Shown: positions 7,840-16,026 of the stretch, in pieces | Layout of the letters: each line of letters begins with the position of its first letter | Position numbering within the stretch: position 1 is the first letter of the stretch | Source: Bacillus sp. BGMRC 2118 | GTDB taxonomy: Bacteria; Bacillota; Bacilli; Bacillales; SA4 | Assembly: GCA_008364785.1 (NCBI GenBank) | Contig: VTTJ01000008.1 | Span: 124,001-188,000, forward strand | Reading direction: 5' to 3' | Length of the DNA: 64,000 nucleotides | Notes under the pieces: generated by a model | What the model was told of the DNA's origin: nothing | The model's database searches: none | The model's input: the letters and a program-made list of their open reading frames with translations, nothing else | Program-made: the position numbers and the translations under genes

Positions 7840-8568
7840 CTAATCGTTCAGTATGATTCGTAGTGCTTGAATTAGATCAGGCTGCCAATAAGTCCACGTA
7901 TGATCACCTTCAAATTCTTCATAGTACGCTTGAAAACCTTTAGCCTTAATTAAATCAGCCAGTTCCCGATTAGGTGTGAGGAAGTCCTTCACTTGACCAT
8001 CTGTAGTTTCCACAGCAGTCTCACCTGTACCAATCACATGATAAAGCTGTAAGAGATGAGGTGAGGAGAATCCTTCTACATGATTTTTTACATATGAATT
8101 AATAAACGGTGACTGCATGACTACTTTACCAAATGTATGAGGATAGTGTAGAGCTGCAAGTAAAGATAGTGTTCCTCCGAGAGAATCACCCATTAAGACT
8201 CGGCCACGTCCCATCTGAAAAGTAGGAAGTGTCTGATCTAAATAAGGGATTAACTCATGAGATAAAAAACGAATGTATGCCTGATGCTTTTCTCCGTTTG
8301 GATGGTATCGACGACGCCTCTCTTCGACGGTTGGGTAAGGAATACCAACAACGATCGTGTTAGGAATCTCCCTTTCTTCAAGCAAATCCTCCGTTACTCT
8401 GGCAATTCGTCCTAGGTTAAAGTAATCCTGTCCATCTTGTGTAATGACTAGATGATATTTGTATAATGAAGAAAAATTTGCAGGTTTGTAAATGAGTATT
8501 GAAAGTTCCTCACCTAGAGAGGAGCTAGTAAATGTTATTTCTTCAACCGTTCCCTTCTTTTGTTCCAT
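7840..8568 (-). CDS. yjcH: Esterase-family alpha/beta hydrolase YjcH
   Basis: A 242-residue esterase D-like hydrolase. The nucleophile elbow is GDSLGG with Ser129. The C-terminal [15 protein letters not shown] carries the catalytic His, with an acid in between. This matches the YjcH/Fes-like putative esterases; the natural ester is unknown. It lies first in the minus-strand yjcH-yjcG-yjcF group, 88 bases before the chosen yjcG start, so yjcG may also have its own promoter. GGAGG precedes the ATG. Confidence 0.88.
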   Translation of the reverse strand: MEQKKGTVEEITFTSSSLGEELSILIYKPANFSSLYKYHLVITQDGQDYFNLGRIARVTEDLLEEREIPNTIVVGIPYPTVEERRRRYHPNGEKHQAYIRFLSHELIPYLDQTLPTFQMGRGRVLMGDSLGGTLSLLAALHYPHTFGKVVMQSPFINSYVKNHVEGFSSPHLLQLYHVIGTGETAVETTDGQVKDFLTPNRELADLIKAKGFQAYYEEFEGDHTWTYWQPDLIQALRIILND

Positions 8569-8663
8569 TAAATATTGCCTCCATTGCTATTTCATTCAAA
8601 TTACTAATATTGTAACATAGAATTATGTTTCATACCCTTGGGAGGCACCGATTCATTTACCTT

Positions 8664-9155
8664 CTAACGAAAGAAAATATGGTGAAGCGTTAGTGTTTTG
8701 TTTATTTCAATAACCCCAAAAGAAAAATGTGATTGTTTACGTTTATCAGTAGGTGAACCTGGGTTAAAGACAATCGTATTGTTTACTTTTTTGGATACAG
8801 GAATGTGAGAATGACCAAATAAAAGAACGTCTAGTTCATTTCTAGAGAAGGTATTGAAAGCTCTAGTTTCAGTTGTACGTCCTTTCCCTTGATGCCCATG
8901 TACTAAACCAAAAGTATAACCGCCTATCTCTACTGTTTTTTGGTGGCCGAGTATCTCAATTAGTTCGTCATTGTCAACATTCCCGGCAACTCCAACAACT
9001 GTACAATACCTAGTTAATTGATGGTATAAATCAACAGTTTGCCAGTCTCCTAAATGAAAAATATAATCTGCATTTATGAAATGCTTTGTTAAGGTTTCAG
9101 GCAGACATTTAGCCTTTTTAGGCATATGAGTATCCGATAATACAATAATCCTCAT
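8664..9155 (-). CDS. YfcE/MJ0936-type metallophosphoesterase
   Basis: A 163-residue calcineurin-like phosphodiesterase with every metal motif in order: SDTH (7-10), GDW (about 36-38), GNVD (about 59-62), HGH (about 85-87) and GHSH (about 114-117). The subfamily hydrolyses model phosphodiesters and some act on 2',3'-cAMP; the natural substrate here is open. Its ATG overlaps the stop codon of the 105-aa gene upstream, implying translational coupling. Confidence 0.88.
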   Translation of the reverse strand: MRIIVLSDTHMPKKAKCLPETLTKHFINADYIFHLGDWQTVDLYHQLTRYCTVVGVAGNVDNDELIEILGHQKTVEIGGYTFGLVHGHQGKGRTTETRAFNTFSRNELDVLLFGHSHIPVSKKVNNTIVFNPGSPTDKRKQSHFSFGVIEINKTLTLHHIFFR

Positions 9156-9469
9156 GACTGAATTGAATCAATTTTAAAGGATTGAAGCGCCGTCTTACCT
9201 TGTTCGTCAAGTGCTGTAACAGTTAATAAGTAATCATCCTGTTGTTCGATAACTGTCATCTGAACGTGATCATTCCCACCTAAAAACCATGTGTCACCAT
9301 CCCGATCTTGCTTTTCAAAAACAACATCAATATGAAGCTGCAAGCCAATATCGTGAAAATAACGGTCAAAAATTAGGCCATCTTCATTATTATTAAGTTC
9401 CATACTAACATTTTGTGCATACTGGCTATCTTGAAAGAAACTCTTTGGAATTCTGTATACCTGCTTCAT
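9152..9469 (-). CDS. Hypothetical protein, 105 aa, coupled to a phosphoesterase
   Basis: A soluble, acidic, beta-rich protein with no cysteine and no signal peptide. The sequence (MKQVYRIPKSFFQDSQYAQ...) matches no family I know. It overlaps the start of the metallophosphoesterase gene by four bases, so the two are translated together and the protein may be a partner or act in the same pathway. The upstream GAGGGG is a plausible but distant ribosome binding site. Confidence 0.6.
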   Translation of the reverse strand: MKQVYRIPKSFFQDSQYAQNVSMELNNNEDGLIFDRYFHDIGLQLHIDVVFEKQDRDGDTWFLGGNDHVQMTVIEQQDDYLLTVTALDEQGKTALQSFKIDSIQS

Positions 9470-9525
9470 AAGGAAAAAACCCCTCTCATATGTTCTACTA
9501 CTAATATGAGAAAAAGTAGGAAGGG

Positions 9526-9777
9526 TTATGTAAAAACGTTATATTGAGTTGATTTACGTCTTTCATATGCCTCAAGTGTACCAAGTTCTTTATTTAAAAG
9601 GATTTCCATGTTTACCAATTCGTTTTTCGAAATAAGTGGATCAGAATTGGACCAATTGACTAAATAAATAAAATAATAATCTTGTATCTGTCTGAAAATG
9701 ACGGTGGAATTTGGACAATAATCGAACATTGCCTTTATATTCTTTTTCTTTGTATATCCCCAATCTGTAAGTATCAT
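9526..9777 (-). CDS. Hypothetical protein, 83 aa
   Basis: ATG at 9777 follows TAGGTGAT; a GTG three codons upstream is an alternative start. The 83-residue product (MILTDWGYTKKKNIKAM...) is mixed in charge, with the aromatic-rich core YYFIYLVNWSNSD and a C-terminal helix LNKELGTLEAYERR. No recognised domain. It stands alone between two other small minus-strand genes. Confidence 0.55.
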   Translation of the reverse strand: MILTDWGYTKKKNIKAMFDYCPNSTVIFRQIQDYYFIYLVNWSNSDPLISKNELVNMEILLNKELGTLEAYERRKSTQYNVFT

Positions 9778-9860
9778 TGTTATCACCTATAAGAAGTAAA
9801 CTTTACATTATCTTAATAGATATAAAAGAATGAAGATACAATGAATTATTGGAAGTTCCA

Positions 9861-10103
9861 TCAAAAGCTTGTTTTGCTCTTACTGAGTGTATGGGTGTTT
9901 TTTGGGTATACAGACAACATATTTTGAAGTGAAAACGTTCTAGTTGTTTTTCGCAAGGAACAATATCCCTGGATAAATTGAGGAGTTACTTTTTTTATAT
10001 AAATCACTCGATGAGACAAATGACCTGATGCTGATTGATAGATAATTTCAGCAGGTTGATTGTTTTGATACATTTTTAAAAAGGTTGGATAGAAATGATT
10101 CAT
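9861..10103 (-). CDS. Stand-alone WYL-domain miniprotein
   Basis: ATG at 10103 follows GAGGTG with good spacing, giving 80 residues. The core VIYIKKVTPQFIQGYC then SLRKTTRTFSLQNMLSV matches the second half of a WYL domain (the pattern G-Y-C-x-x-R...R-T-F-x-L-x-x-I). WYL domains sense nucleic acid or nucleotide ligands in transcription factors and CRISPR-linked proteins. Here there is no helix-turn-helix, only the ligand-binding strand set. Similar minimal WYL proteins occur in Bacillus; the role is unknown. It sits next to the divergent tRNA-Val gene. Confidence 0.65.
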   Translation of the reverse strand: MNHFYPTFLKMYQNNQPAEIIYQSASGHLSHRVIYIKKVTPQFIQGYCSLRKTTRTFSLQNMLSVYPKNTHTLSKSKTSF

Positions 10104-10193
10104 TTTATTCACCTCATTTACACTATATACGAACACTAGTTCTTTTTCAAGTGTTTTAAGAATATATGTTCTCCTTTTGGTTAGTGGTTATTA

Positions 10194-10222
10194 TTGACAT
10201 AATTTCATAAGTTAGATATAGT
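10194..10222 (+). promoter_or_regulatory. SigA promoter of tRNA-Val
   Basis: TTGACA (10194-10199) and TATAGT (10217-10222) are separated by exactly 17 bases, and the tRNA starts 13 bases later. A clear housekeeping promoter. Confidence 0.85.
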
Positions 10223-10235
10223 ATAAGTACATTAC

Positions 10236-10307
10236 GACTTGTTAGCTCAGTGGGAGAGCACAACCTTGACAGGGTTGGGGTCGGGGGTTCAAGTCCCTCA
10301 CAGGTCA
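10236..10307 (+). tRNA. tRNA-Val (anticodon GAC)
   Basis: A cloverleaf can be folded by eye: acceptor GACTTGT/ACAGGTC with one G-T pair, D arm AGCTCAGTGGGAGAGC, anticodon arm CAACC-TTGACAG-GGTTG (anticodon GAC, valine) and T arm GGGGG-TTCAAGT-CCCTC. The discriminator is A. The terminal CCA is not encoded; the DNA continues TCT, so CCA must be added after transcription. It is a single gene with its own promoter and terminator. Confidence 0.88.
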
Positions 10308-10313
10308 TCTGTT

Positions 10314-10356
10314 AAGCTGAAATCTCTGTACCAATAGAGGCTTCAGCTTTTTTATT
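10314..10356 (+). terminator. tRNA terminator
   Basis: The stem AAGCTGAA...TTCAGCTT, with inner CTCT/AGAG pairing, is followed by TTTTTTA. It begins 7 bases after the tRNA. Confidence 0.85.
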
Positions 10357-10407
10357 TTCATGCAAAGTCACGCTCTTATTTCTATATTTATTATTGAAAA
10401 ATAAGTG

Positions 10408-10449
10408 AAACAGCAGTAGAACCTATAGGAATCTACTGCTGTTTTTTTT
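10408..10449 (+). terminator. Second strong hairpin after tRNA-Val
   Basis: AAACAGCAGTAGA pairs with TCTACTGCTGTTT, followed by a T-run on the plus strand. Probably a back-up terminator; no gene lies between it and the first one. Confidence 0.75.
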
Positions 10450-10520
10450 ATAACAACTGTGCAGTTTAACGGATTTCATAGAGGGTGAATTCATTTAGCG
10501 TGTTTTAAGCTACAATCTTC

Positions 10521-11450
10521 TCATCTTAATAGATTAATAATAGGTATATGATTAGACGTTTTAAGTAGTACAAGGTCCATATGAATATGGGAAGAATGTA
10601 AACGATTTTGTAATTGACGGTAAGTGTGTGGACTTAGTTCTTGAAGCTCACCATTTTTATTGAAGTAATAAATTTTAAATAGAGATGAAAGACGAGTCAA
10701 AAACATATCGGCTTTCATACCCGCTCGTTCGAGATAATCGTTATCGAATTCTATAATACCCAACATTTCTTTCGCTTCACGAATGACTTGTTGCATTCCT
10801 TCAACGACAAACGCCTCGTAACCTTCCACATCAATCTTGAATAAAATTCGTTCCTTTTCTAAATCAAAATTTCGCAGTAAAGTATCCACTGTTATGGTTT
10901 GAACAACCTTTTTTTCCACCATTGAAGGATAGATTGCTCTCCCTGAAGATGTACCAGACCAATTTTTATCTACAAAGAAGTCCTGACTTTGTTGGTCCTG
11001 GTTGGAAGCAAAGGCATGTAGAATGTTCATTTGAAAACGATTGGGATGCTCAGATTGTGTGCGCATTATATATTCAAACAGCTGTTCATTTGCTTCTATA
11101 CCAAAAATTTTAGTCGAGTAAGGATACTGAACAGAAAATAGGCACTCTCCATAATTGACGCCTATATCTAATACGATGGAAGGGTAAAACGAGGAAACAG
11201 ATTCAACCCAAAATTTTAATAATTGCTTTTGTGTAATACCATTACTCACCAATAGAGCACGTCCCCTATTTTCATTCGGATTAACGTGTAAATTTAGTGA
11301 TGAGGGTAACTGAATAGAGGAAGGTAGCTTATTGATATTAAGTGTTTTGTACTTTAATAAAAGTCCAATATTTACTAGATATTTCCAGGTTTTAGGGTTC
11401 ATAGTCCAAAAATTTGTGTATGAAGTTAACGATTTAGAAGATCTGCTCAT
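10521..11450 (-). CDS. FkbM-family SAM-dependent methyltransferase
   Basis: A 309-residue protein with the SAM-binding signature VLDIGVNYGECLF (about 93-105), the acidic strand end FGIEANEQ and the FkbM-typical RILFKIDVEGYEAFVVEGM (about 202-220). FkbM enzymes O-methylate sugars or polyketides. The acceptor here is unknown; a cell-surface glycan is a reasonable guess. AAAGGAGTGA precedes the ATG. It is divergent from the PAP2/glycosyltransferase pair, with 204 AT-rich bases between. Confidence 0.85.
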   Translation of the reverse strand: MSRSSKSLTSYTNFWTMNPKTWKYLVNIGLLLKYKTLNINKLPSSIQLPSSLNLHVNPNENRGRALLVSNGITQKQLLKFWVESVSSFYPSIVLDIGVNYGECLFSVQYPYSTKIFGIEANEQLFEYIMRTQSEHPNRFQMNILHAFASNQDQQSQDFFVDKNWSGTSSGRAIYPSMVEKKVVQTITVDTLLRNFDLEKERILFKIDVEGYEAFVVEGMQQVIREAKEMLGIIEFDNDYLERAGMKADMFLTRLSSLFKIYYFNKNGELQELSPHTYRQLQNRLHSSHIHMDLVLLKTSNHIPIINLLR

Positions 11451-11654
11451 GACAAGTCACTCCTTTATCAATGTTAGTCATATCATAGCTTATGTATATT
11501 AAAACATTATGAATAATGAATTAAGAATTATTATATAAGATGTAAAACATTAAATTTCTATTTAATAATGTTTTTTAATTGAATTTTACAGCAAATTCAT
11601 ATTTAGATAATATAAACCCCTTAAACTATAAATAAAAAGAAAAGGAGATATCAT

Positions 11655-12185
11655 ATGAACTCAAAATGGGTCGATAACTTATATCAATTGGAATGTGCTA
11701 TATTTCTTTCCCTAAACAAAAGCTTTGAACGATCAAAGTTAAATTTGTTTTTTCGCATCGTTACTCATCTTGGTGGTGCAAGCATGACGGTTGGAATAAC
11801 ATTAATCTTGATTATTATGCTAAAGACTCCATATCAATTATGGGCGATTCAAAGTGCTACTTCTCTCTTGGCAAGTCATTTGATTGTTGTTTTATTTAAA
11901 AAAATCTATCCAAGAAATCGTCCGTATCTCACAGTTCAAGATGCTAGAGTCGTTGAGAATCCGCTAAAGGATTATTCGTTTCCTTCCGGTCATACGACGG
12001 CAATCTTTTCTATCGTGACTCCTTATGTCATCCATTTACCACTTATAGGAATAATATTGTATCCCATTGCTTGTTGTGTTGGTTTATCCAGAATATGTTT
12101 AGGTTTACACTATCCCTCTGATGTTTTAGTCGGTTCCTTAGTCGGATCTCTATTTGGAATTCTTGTCGTTTTATTGTCGGTATAA
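11655..12185 (+). CDS. PAP2-family lipid phosphatase
   Basis: A 176-residue membrane protein carrying all three PAP2 motifs: KKIYPRNRP (82-90), PSGH (110-113, His acid/base) and SRICLGLHYPSD (145-156, nucleophilic His152 and Asp156). The small size and order fit the BcrC/YodM type, which dephosphorylates undecaprenyl pyrophosphate or phosphatidylglycerol phosphate at the outer membrane face. It is 34 bases upstream of a GT4 glycosyltransferase with its own GGAGG, so a small envelope-lipid operon is likely. The exact lipid cannot be told. Confidence 0.9.
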   Translation: MNSKWVDNLYQLECAIFLSLNKSFERSKLNLFFRIVTHLGGASMTVGITLILIIMLKTPYQLWAIQSATSLLASHLIVVLFKKIYPRNRPYLTVQDARVVENPLKDYSFPSGHTTAIFSIVTPYVIHLPLIGIILYPIACCVGLSRICLGLHYPSDVLVGSLVGSLFGILVVLLSV

Positions 12186-12219
12186 CTAAATTGAATCGTA
12201 AGAGCAGGAGGATACGAAA

Positions 12220-13368
12220 ATGAGAATTGCTATTTTCACGGACACCTTTACTCCTCAAGTAAACGGAGTAGCCCGTACGTTTCAACGATTTGTAGATTAT
12301 CTAGAGGACCAAAATATTGAATATAGACTTTTTGTACCAGAGACTGAAGAGGATCTATACTCTAGTCAAATCCATAGGTTTACAAGTTTACCCTTTTACC
12401 TGTATCCAGAATGCAGATTAGCCTTCCCCAATGTATTTCATATCAAAAGGGAACTTGAACAATTCAATCCTGATATTATTCACATCGCAACTCCGTTTAA
12501 TATGGGATTAACAGGACTGTTTTATGGAAGAAAACTAAATATTCCTATGGTTGGTTCATATCATACTAACTTTGATCAATATCTTCGTTATTATGATTTA
12601 CAGTTTTTATCAAAGTGGATTTGGAAATATATGAATTGGTTCCATCGTTCTTTTGATATAAATTTCGTTCCTTCCTATGAGACAAAAAAAGATGTTGAAG
12701 GTAAGGGGTTTTCTAATGTACATATTTGGAGCCGTGGAGTTGATTGTAATAAGTTTCATCCTCAATTTTCCCGAGAGGACTTTAGAGAACGATATAAAAT
12801 TAAAGAACGATATATACTTAGCTTTGTTGGGCGCTTAGCTCCAGAAAAAGATGTAGATGTATTAGTAAAAATTGCCGAGCAGCTACCATCTTATTTAAAG
12901 GAAAATGTTCACTGGATTGTTGCTGGTGATGGACCACTCTTAGAAGAATTACAAAATAACAAAATAAGAAATATGACACTAACAGGTTACTTGAAAGGCA
13001 ATCAATTAGCAGAATTATACGCAGTATCAAATTTATTTGTCTTTCCTTCTTCCACTGAAACGTTTGGGAATGTTGTATTAGAATCACTTGCCTGCGGGAC
13101 ACCAGTAATTGGTGCAAAAGCGGGTGGTGTACAAGAAATCATTCAACATCATAAAACAGGAATCTTATGTGAGCCTGGTAATGTAAGTGAATTTGTGAGC
13201 AGTATTGAAGAATTATTGCATAAGACAAAGGTATTAGAAGAAATGGGAGTTGAAGCACGGAACTACGCCTTGAGAAAAACGTGGGATTCTATCTTTAAAC
13301 AGTTGCTCTATCATTATGAGAATGTAATTCACATAAATCAGTTAAACCATAAAGTTTCAAATTTATAA
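12220..13368 (+). CDS. GT4-family glycosyltransferase
   Basis: A 382-residue GT-B enzyme. The N-terminal domain starts MRIAIFTDTFTPQVNGVAR, the glycine/asparagine donor-loop motif of MgtA/SQD2-like enzymes. The C-terminal domain has FVGRLAPEKDVDVLV (about 202-216) and the E-x7-E motif in TETFGNVVLESLACGTPV. Relatives transfer mannose, glucose or sulfoquinovose to diacylglycerol or polyprenol lipids, which fits the neighbouring PAP2 phosphatase. No membrane helix; probably peripheral on the inner face. AGGAGG lies 8 bases before the ATG. Confidence 0.88.
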   Translation: MRIAIFTDTFTPQVNGVARTFQRFVDYLEDQNIEYRLFVPETEEDLYSSQIHRFTSLPFYLYPECRLAFPNVFHIKRELEQFNPDIIHIATPFNMGLTGLFYGRKLNIPMVGSYHTNFDQYLRYYDLQFLSKWIWKYMNWFHRSFDINFVPSYETKKDVEGKGFSNVHIWSRGVDCNKFHPQFSREDFRERYKIKERYILSFVGRLAPEKDVDVLVKIAEQLPSYLKENVHWIVAGDGPLLEELQNNKIRNMTLTGYLKGNQLAELYAVSNLFVFPSSTETFGNVVLESLACGTPVIGAKAGGVQEIIQHHKTGILCEPGNVSEFVSSIEELLHKTKVLEEMGVEARNYALRKTWDSIFKQLLYHYENVIHINQLNHKVSNL

Positions 13369-13561
13369 TAAATTTTTCCAATTGATACCCTTGTTAGTTT
13401 GATAGCTGTAGTGCAAATTAATGTGACTGTGAGTAAAATTCAATGGGTTGTCCAGTTGTAAAAAATTTAAATCAACAAATAATTTACAACTAGCAAACTA
13501 AACATTTCAGAATCTGTTTATCTAGCTGAGTTTGTATTTGTAGAACTATTTTAAATTGATT

Positions 13562-13604
13562 AAAAAGACCTTTCATCCAATACTTTGGGTGAAAGGTCTT
13601 TTTA
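13562..13604 (+). terminator. Terminator after the glycosyltransferase
   Basis: AAAAGACCTTTCA pairs with TGAAAGGTCTTTT around a loop of about 17 bases and ends in TTTTTA. The rest of the 13369-13670 gap shows nothing else convincing. Confidence 0.8.
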
Positions 13605-13670
13605 TGTCTGCAATTCAAATATTTACAAAAAGTAAATATTCCTTTAACACTTTTATAGTACATTAATACT

Positions 13671-14444
13671 GTGAAATTCTTATCATTCATTAGGATGTGT
13701 ATTAGTGAAATGAATACAGCAATGAACTTACTAGAATTAAATAAAAGTTCAGTAGAGACCATTACTTTTTCTCATGTTTTTCAACCTATCATTTCTCTCC
13801 ATAACGAGACTCTGTACGGTTATGAGAGTTTAATCAGGTGTAATAGTGTTCCAAATCCTGAATTACTTTTTTCACTTGCGAAGAATCAAAATAAGTTGTT
13901 TGAGTTGGACATGTTTTCAATTTTGAATAGTATGAATACGTTTGGGAAGAATTCTAGTGTTAGTCCAGATAATCACCAACTTTCGGTTAATATTTTTCCA
14001 TCTACCTTTTTGGAATCTTCATTTATTTATCGTTTAGAAAAAGGGATGAGTCAGGGGAATTTATTACCTCATAATATTACTTTTGAAATGAATGAAGCAG
14101 AAGACGTATTGCATGTTAAGAAGTTGAAGGAAATCATAAAATACTTGAAAAGTATAGGTTGTAAATTTGCACTTGATGATTTAGGGAAAGGACAATCATC
14201 CTTAAGAATTGCATTAGAATTGGAGCCGGATATTGTTAAACTCGATCGATATTTTTGCATGGGGATCCATCAATCTATAAGAAAACAAAAATTTTTACAA
14301 TGGATCACTTCTTATTTTAAAAGCGAAGGTGTTTTAGTAACTTTAGAAGGTATTGAAGAAAAAGAGGAATTACTTGTAGCTAGGCAGGCTGGAGTTGACA
14401 TGGGGCAAGGGTATTTTCTAGGAAGACCAAGTTCTTTACTCTAA
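13671..14444 (+). CDS. EAL-domain protein (putative c-di-GMP phosphodiesterase)
   Basis: A single EAL domain of about 240 residues. Motifs in order: ESL in place of EAL (catalytic Glu kept, YESLIR), SVNIFPSTF (metal Asn), EMNEAE, LDDLGKG (the DDFG pair), VKLDRYF, TLEGIEEKEEL and GQGYFLGRP. Most metal ligands are present, so it may be active. The GTG start at 13671 has no clear ribosome binding site; ATG codons at 13695 and 13710 are alternatives. It is followed 27 bases later by a CBS-GGDEF gene; in relatives these modules are often one EAL-CBS-GGDEF chain. Confidence 0.85.
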   Translation: MKFLSFIRMCISEMNTAMNLLELNKSSVETITFSHVFQPIISLHNETLYGYESLIRCNSVPNPELLFSLAKNQNKLFELDMFSILNSMNTFGKNSSVSPDNHQLSVNIFPSTFLESSFIYRLEKGMSQGNLLPHNITFEMNEAEDVLHVKKLKEIIKYLKSIGCKFALDDLGKGQSSLRIALELEPDIVKLDRYFCMGIHQSIRKQKFLQWITSYFKSEGVLVTLEGIEEKEELLVARQAGVDMGQGYFLGRPSSLL

Positions 14445-14471
14445 TTCATAAAATGACTGGAAGGTGAATGT

Positions 14472-15446
14472 ATGCAAACGAGTATCGGAGAAATTACTGA
14501 TTCAATCAAAATAGTTACACCTTCCACTAAATGTGAGTATGTATATTCATTATTTAAGGATGAACCAGCTTTGGAGGGAATCGTTGTCTGTTTTGACAAT
14601 CAACCGGTGGGATTAGTAATGAAAACTCAATTCTATCAAAAACTTTCAACGAAGTATGGATTTGACTTATTTATGAAGCGGACTATCGATCTTGTCATGA
14701 ATAAAGAACCGTTAATCGTTGATTACTCTGTACCCATATCAGAAGTGAGTGCACGTGCTATGCTGCGAGAGCAAGAATTTCTATATGATTATGTGATTGT
14801 CACTAAAGTAGATCAATTAATTGGAATAGTGAGTATAAAAAATTTATTAATGAAATTAGCCGAGGTTCAGATAAAGATTGCTCGTTACTCAAATCCATTA
14901 ACAGGATTACCAGGGAATGTTGAGATTGAAAGGGCATTACAGGAAGCATTAAAGCAAAGTCAGTATTCAGTTTTTTACATAGATATTAATGCATTTAAGG
15001 TTTTTAATGATACATATGGATTTAAATTGGGTGATGAGGTTATAAAAGAAACAGGTAAAATTATTAGTGAAGAAATTGATACATCAGCCAATCAACCATG
15101 CTTTGTTGGACATATTGGTGGCGATGATTTTGTAGGAATACTCCCCCATTATTCTTATCAAGATATTTGCCAATCTATCATAAATCGATTCGATCAACTA
15201 TCCATCAAATATTATTCACCAGAAGAACTGAAGAGAGGGTATGTAAATGCGATGAATAGGGCAGGAATACTTGAGAATATGCCACTCATTAGTTTATCGA
15301 TATCCGTGGTTCATAATAATTCTTATTCCTTTAACTCTGTTGAAGAATTAAGTAAGGTGTCTGCTGATTTAAAAAGGAAGTGTAAAGCGTTTAATAGAAG
15401 TGTTTGTTTAACGATAGATGAGGCTCTTGAGAATTCGTTTGTATAG
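14472..15446 (+). CDS. CBS-pair GGDEF protein (putative diguanylate cyclase)
   Basis: A 324-residue soluble protein: tandem CBS motifs (about 10-140) and a GGDEF domain (about 150-310) with the signature HIGGDDF, the form normal for EAL-CBS-GGDEF proteins. The inhibitory RxxD site is absent (NQPC at that place). The LTGLPGN start of the cyclase domain is intact. CBS pairs bind adenine nucleotides, so cyclase activity may respond to energy state. The GGAAGGTGAATG site before its ATG shows it is separately translated from the EAL gene, a genuine split. Confidence 0.85.
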   Translation: MQTSIGEITDSIKIVTPSTKCEYVYSLFKDEPALEGIVVCFDNQPVGLVMKTQFYQKLSTKYGFDLFMKRTIDLVMNKEPLIVDYSVPISEVSARAMLREQEFLYDYVIVTKVDQLIGIVSIKNLLMKLAEVQIKIARYSNPLTGLPGNVEIERALQEALKQSQYSVFYIDINAFKVFNDTYGFKLGDEVIKETGKIISEEIDTSANQPCFVGHIGGDDFVGILPHYSYQDICQSIINRFDQLSIKYYSPEELKRGYVNAMNRAGILENMPLISLSISVVHNNSYSFNSVEELSKVSADLKRKCKAFNRSVCLTIDEALENSFV

Positions 15447-15540
15447 GAAGATTACAAGAGATTGTTTGGGACAAAAAAATAGATTATTTGGAAATTGAAC
15501 ATCATAATACATTATCAAATAAGATAGATTGCTTGAAAAA

Positions 15541-15888
15541 GAGGCTGGGATATATATATTTTGGTCAATGATAAACCCGAACTATTAATAGTTTGGGTCT
15601 TTATTTGTTTTAAGTTAATTTGTTGATACTGCAAATACATACTACTATTTAAACCATAGTGGAATGGAGCGGAAGCCACCGACTCTTGCGGGAGGTAGAG
15701 GAAAGGCTGAGACCCCGGAGGCGTAGCTGAGGAGGCTCAGATTCCTCCCCGCGGAAAGCGCGTGGCTGTAGCGCAATGGAGCGAACTTGTCTTTGAACTC
15801 AACTCATTAATTAGTAACAAATTGAACTGGGAATAATTGTAGATAATGTTCGTATTCGAGGTTAGTTTATTAAGTATGTCTTAGCCTC
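15541..15888 (+). repeat. Dispersed element family A, copy 2
   Basis: 348 bp bounded by GAGGCTGGGATATA and, inverted, TATGTCTTAGCCTC. It shares with the other copies the GTCAATGATAAACCCGAA block, the GTTGATACTGCAARTACATA block, the core arms GGAATGGAGCGGAAGCCA and TGGCTGTAGCGCAATGGA, and AGATAATGTTCGTATT near the right end. Its core lacks an insert of about 30 bases found in copies 1 and 3. No open frame of note. It fills most of the 15447-16026 gap. Confidence 0.85.
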
Positions 15889-16026
15889 TTTTAATTAGTA
15901 GACATCTAAATGTGATTAGTTTTTGAGCAGGATTTCTTCACATAGAATTTAAATAGGCTTAACAATAGATAGGTATAATTATTTTTATAGGTCATTAGTC
16001 ATATATAAACTCGGGGGTCTTTCTTA

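Noticed and set aside
14445..14471. Frameshift joining the EAL and CBS-GGDEF genes into one
   Set aside because: A good ribosome binding site (GGAAGGTG) and ATG precede the second gene, and the first ends in an ordinary family C-terminus, so a real two-gene arrangement is favoured.
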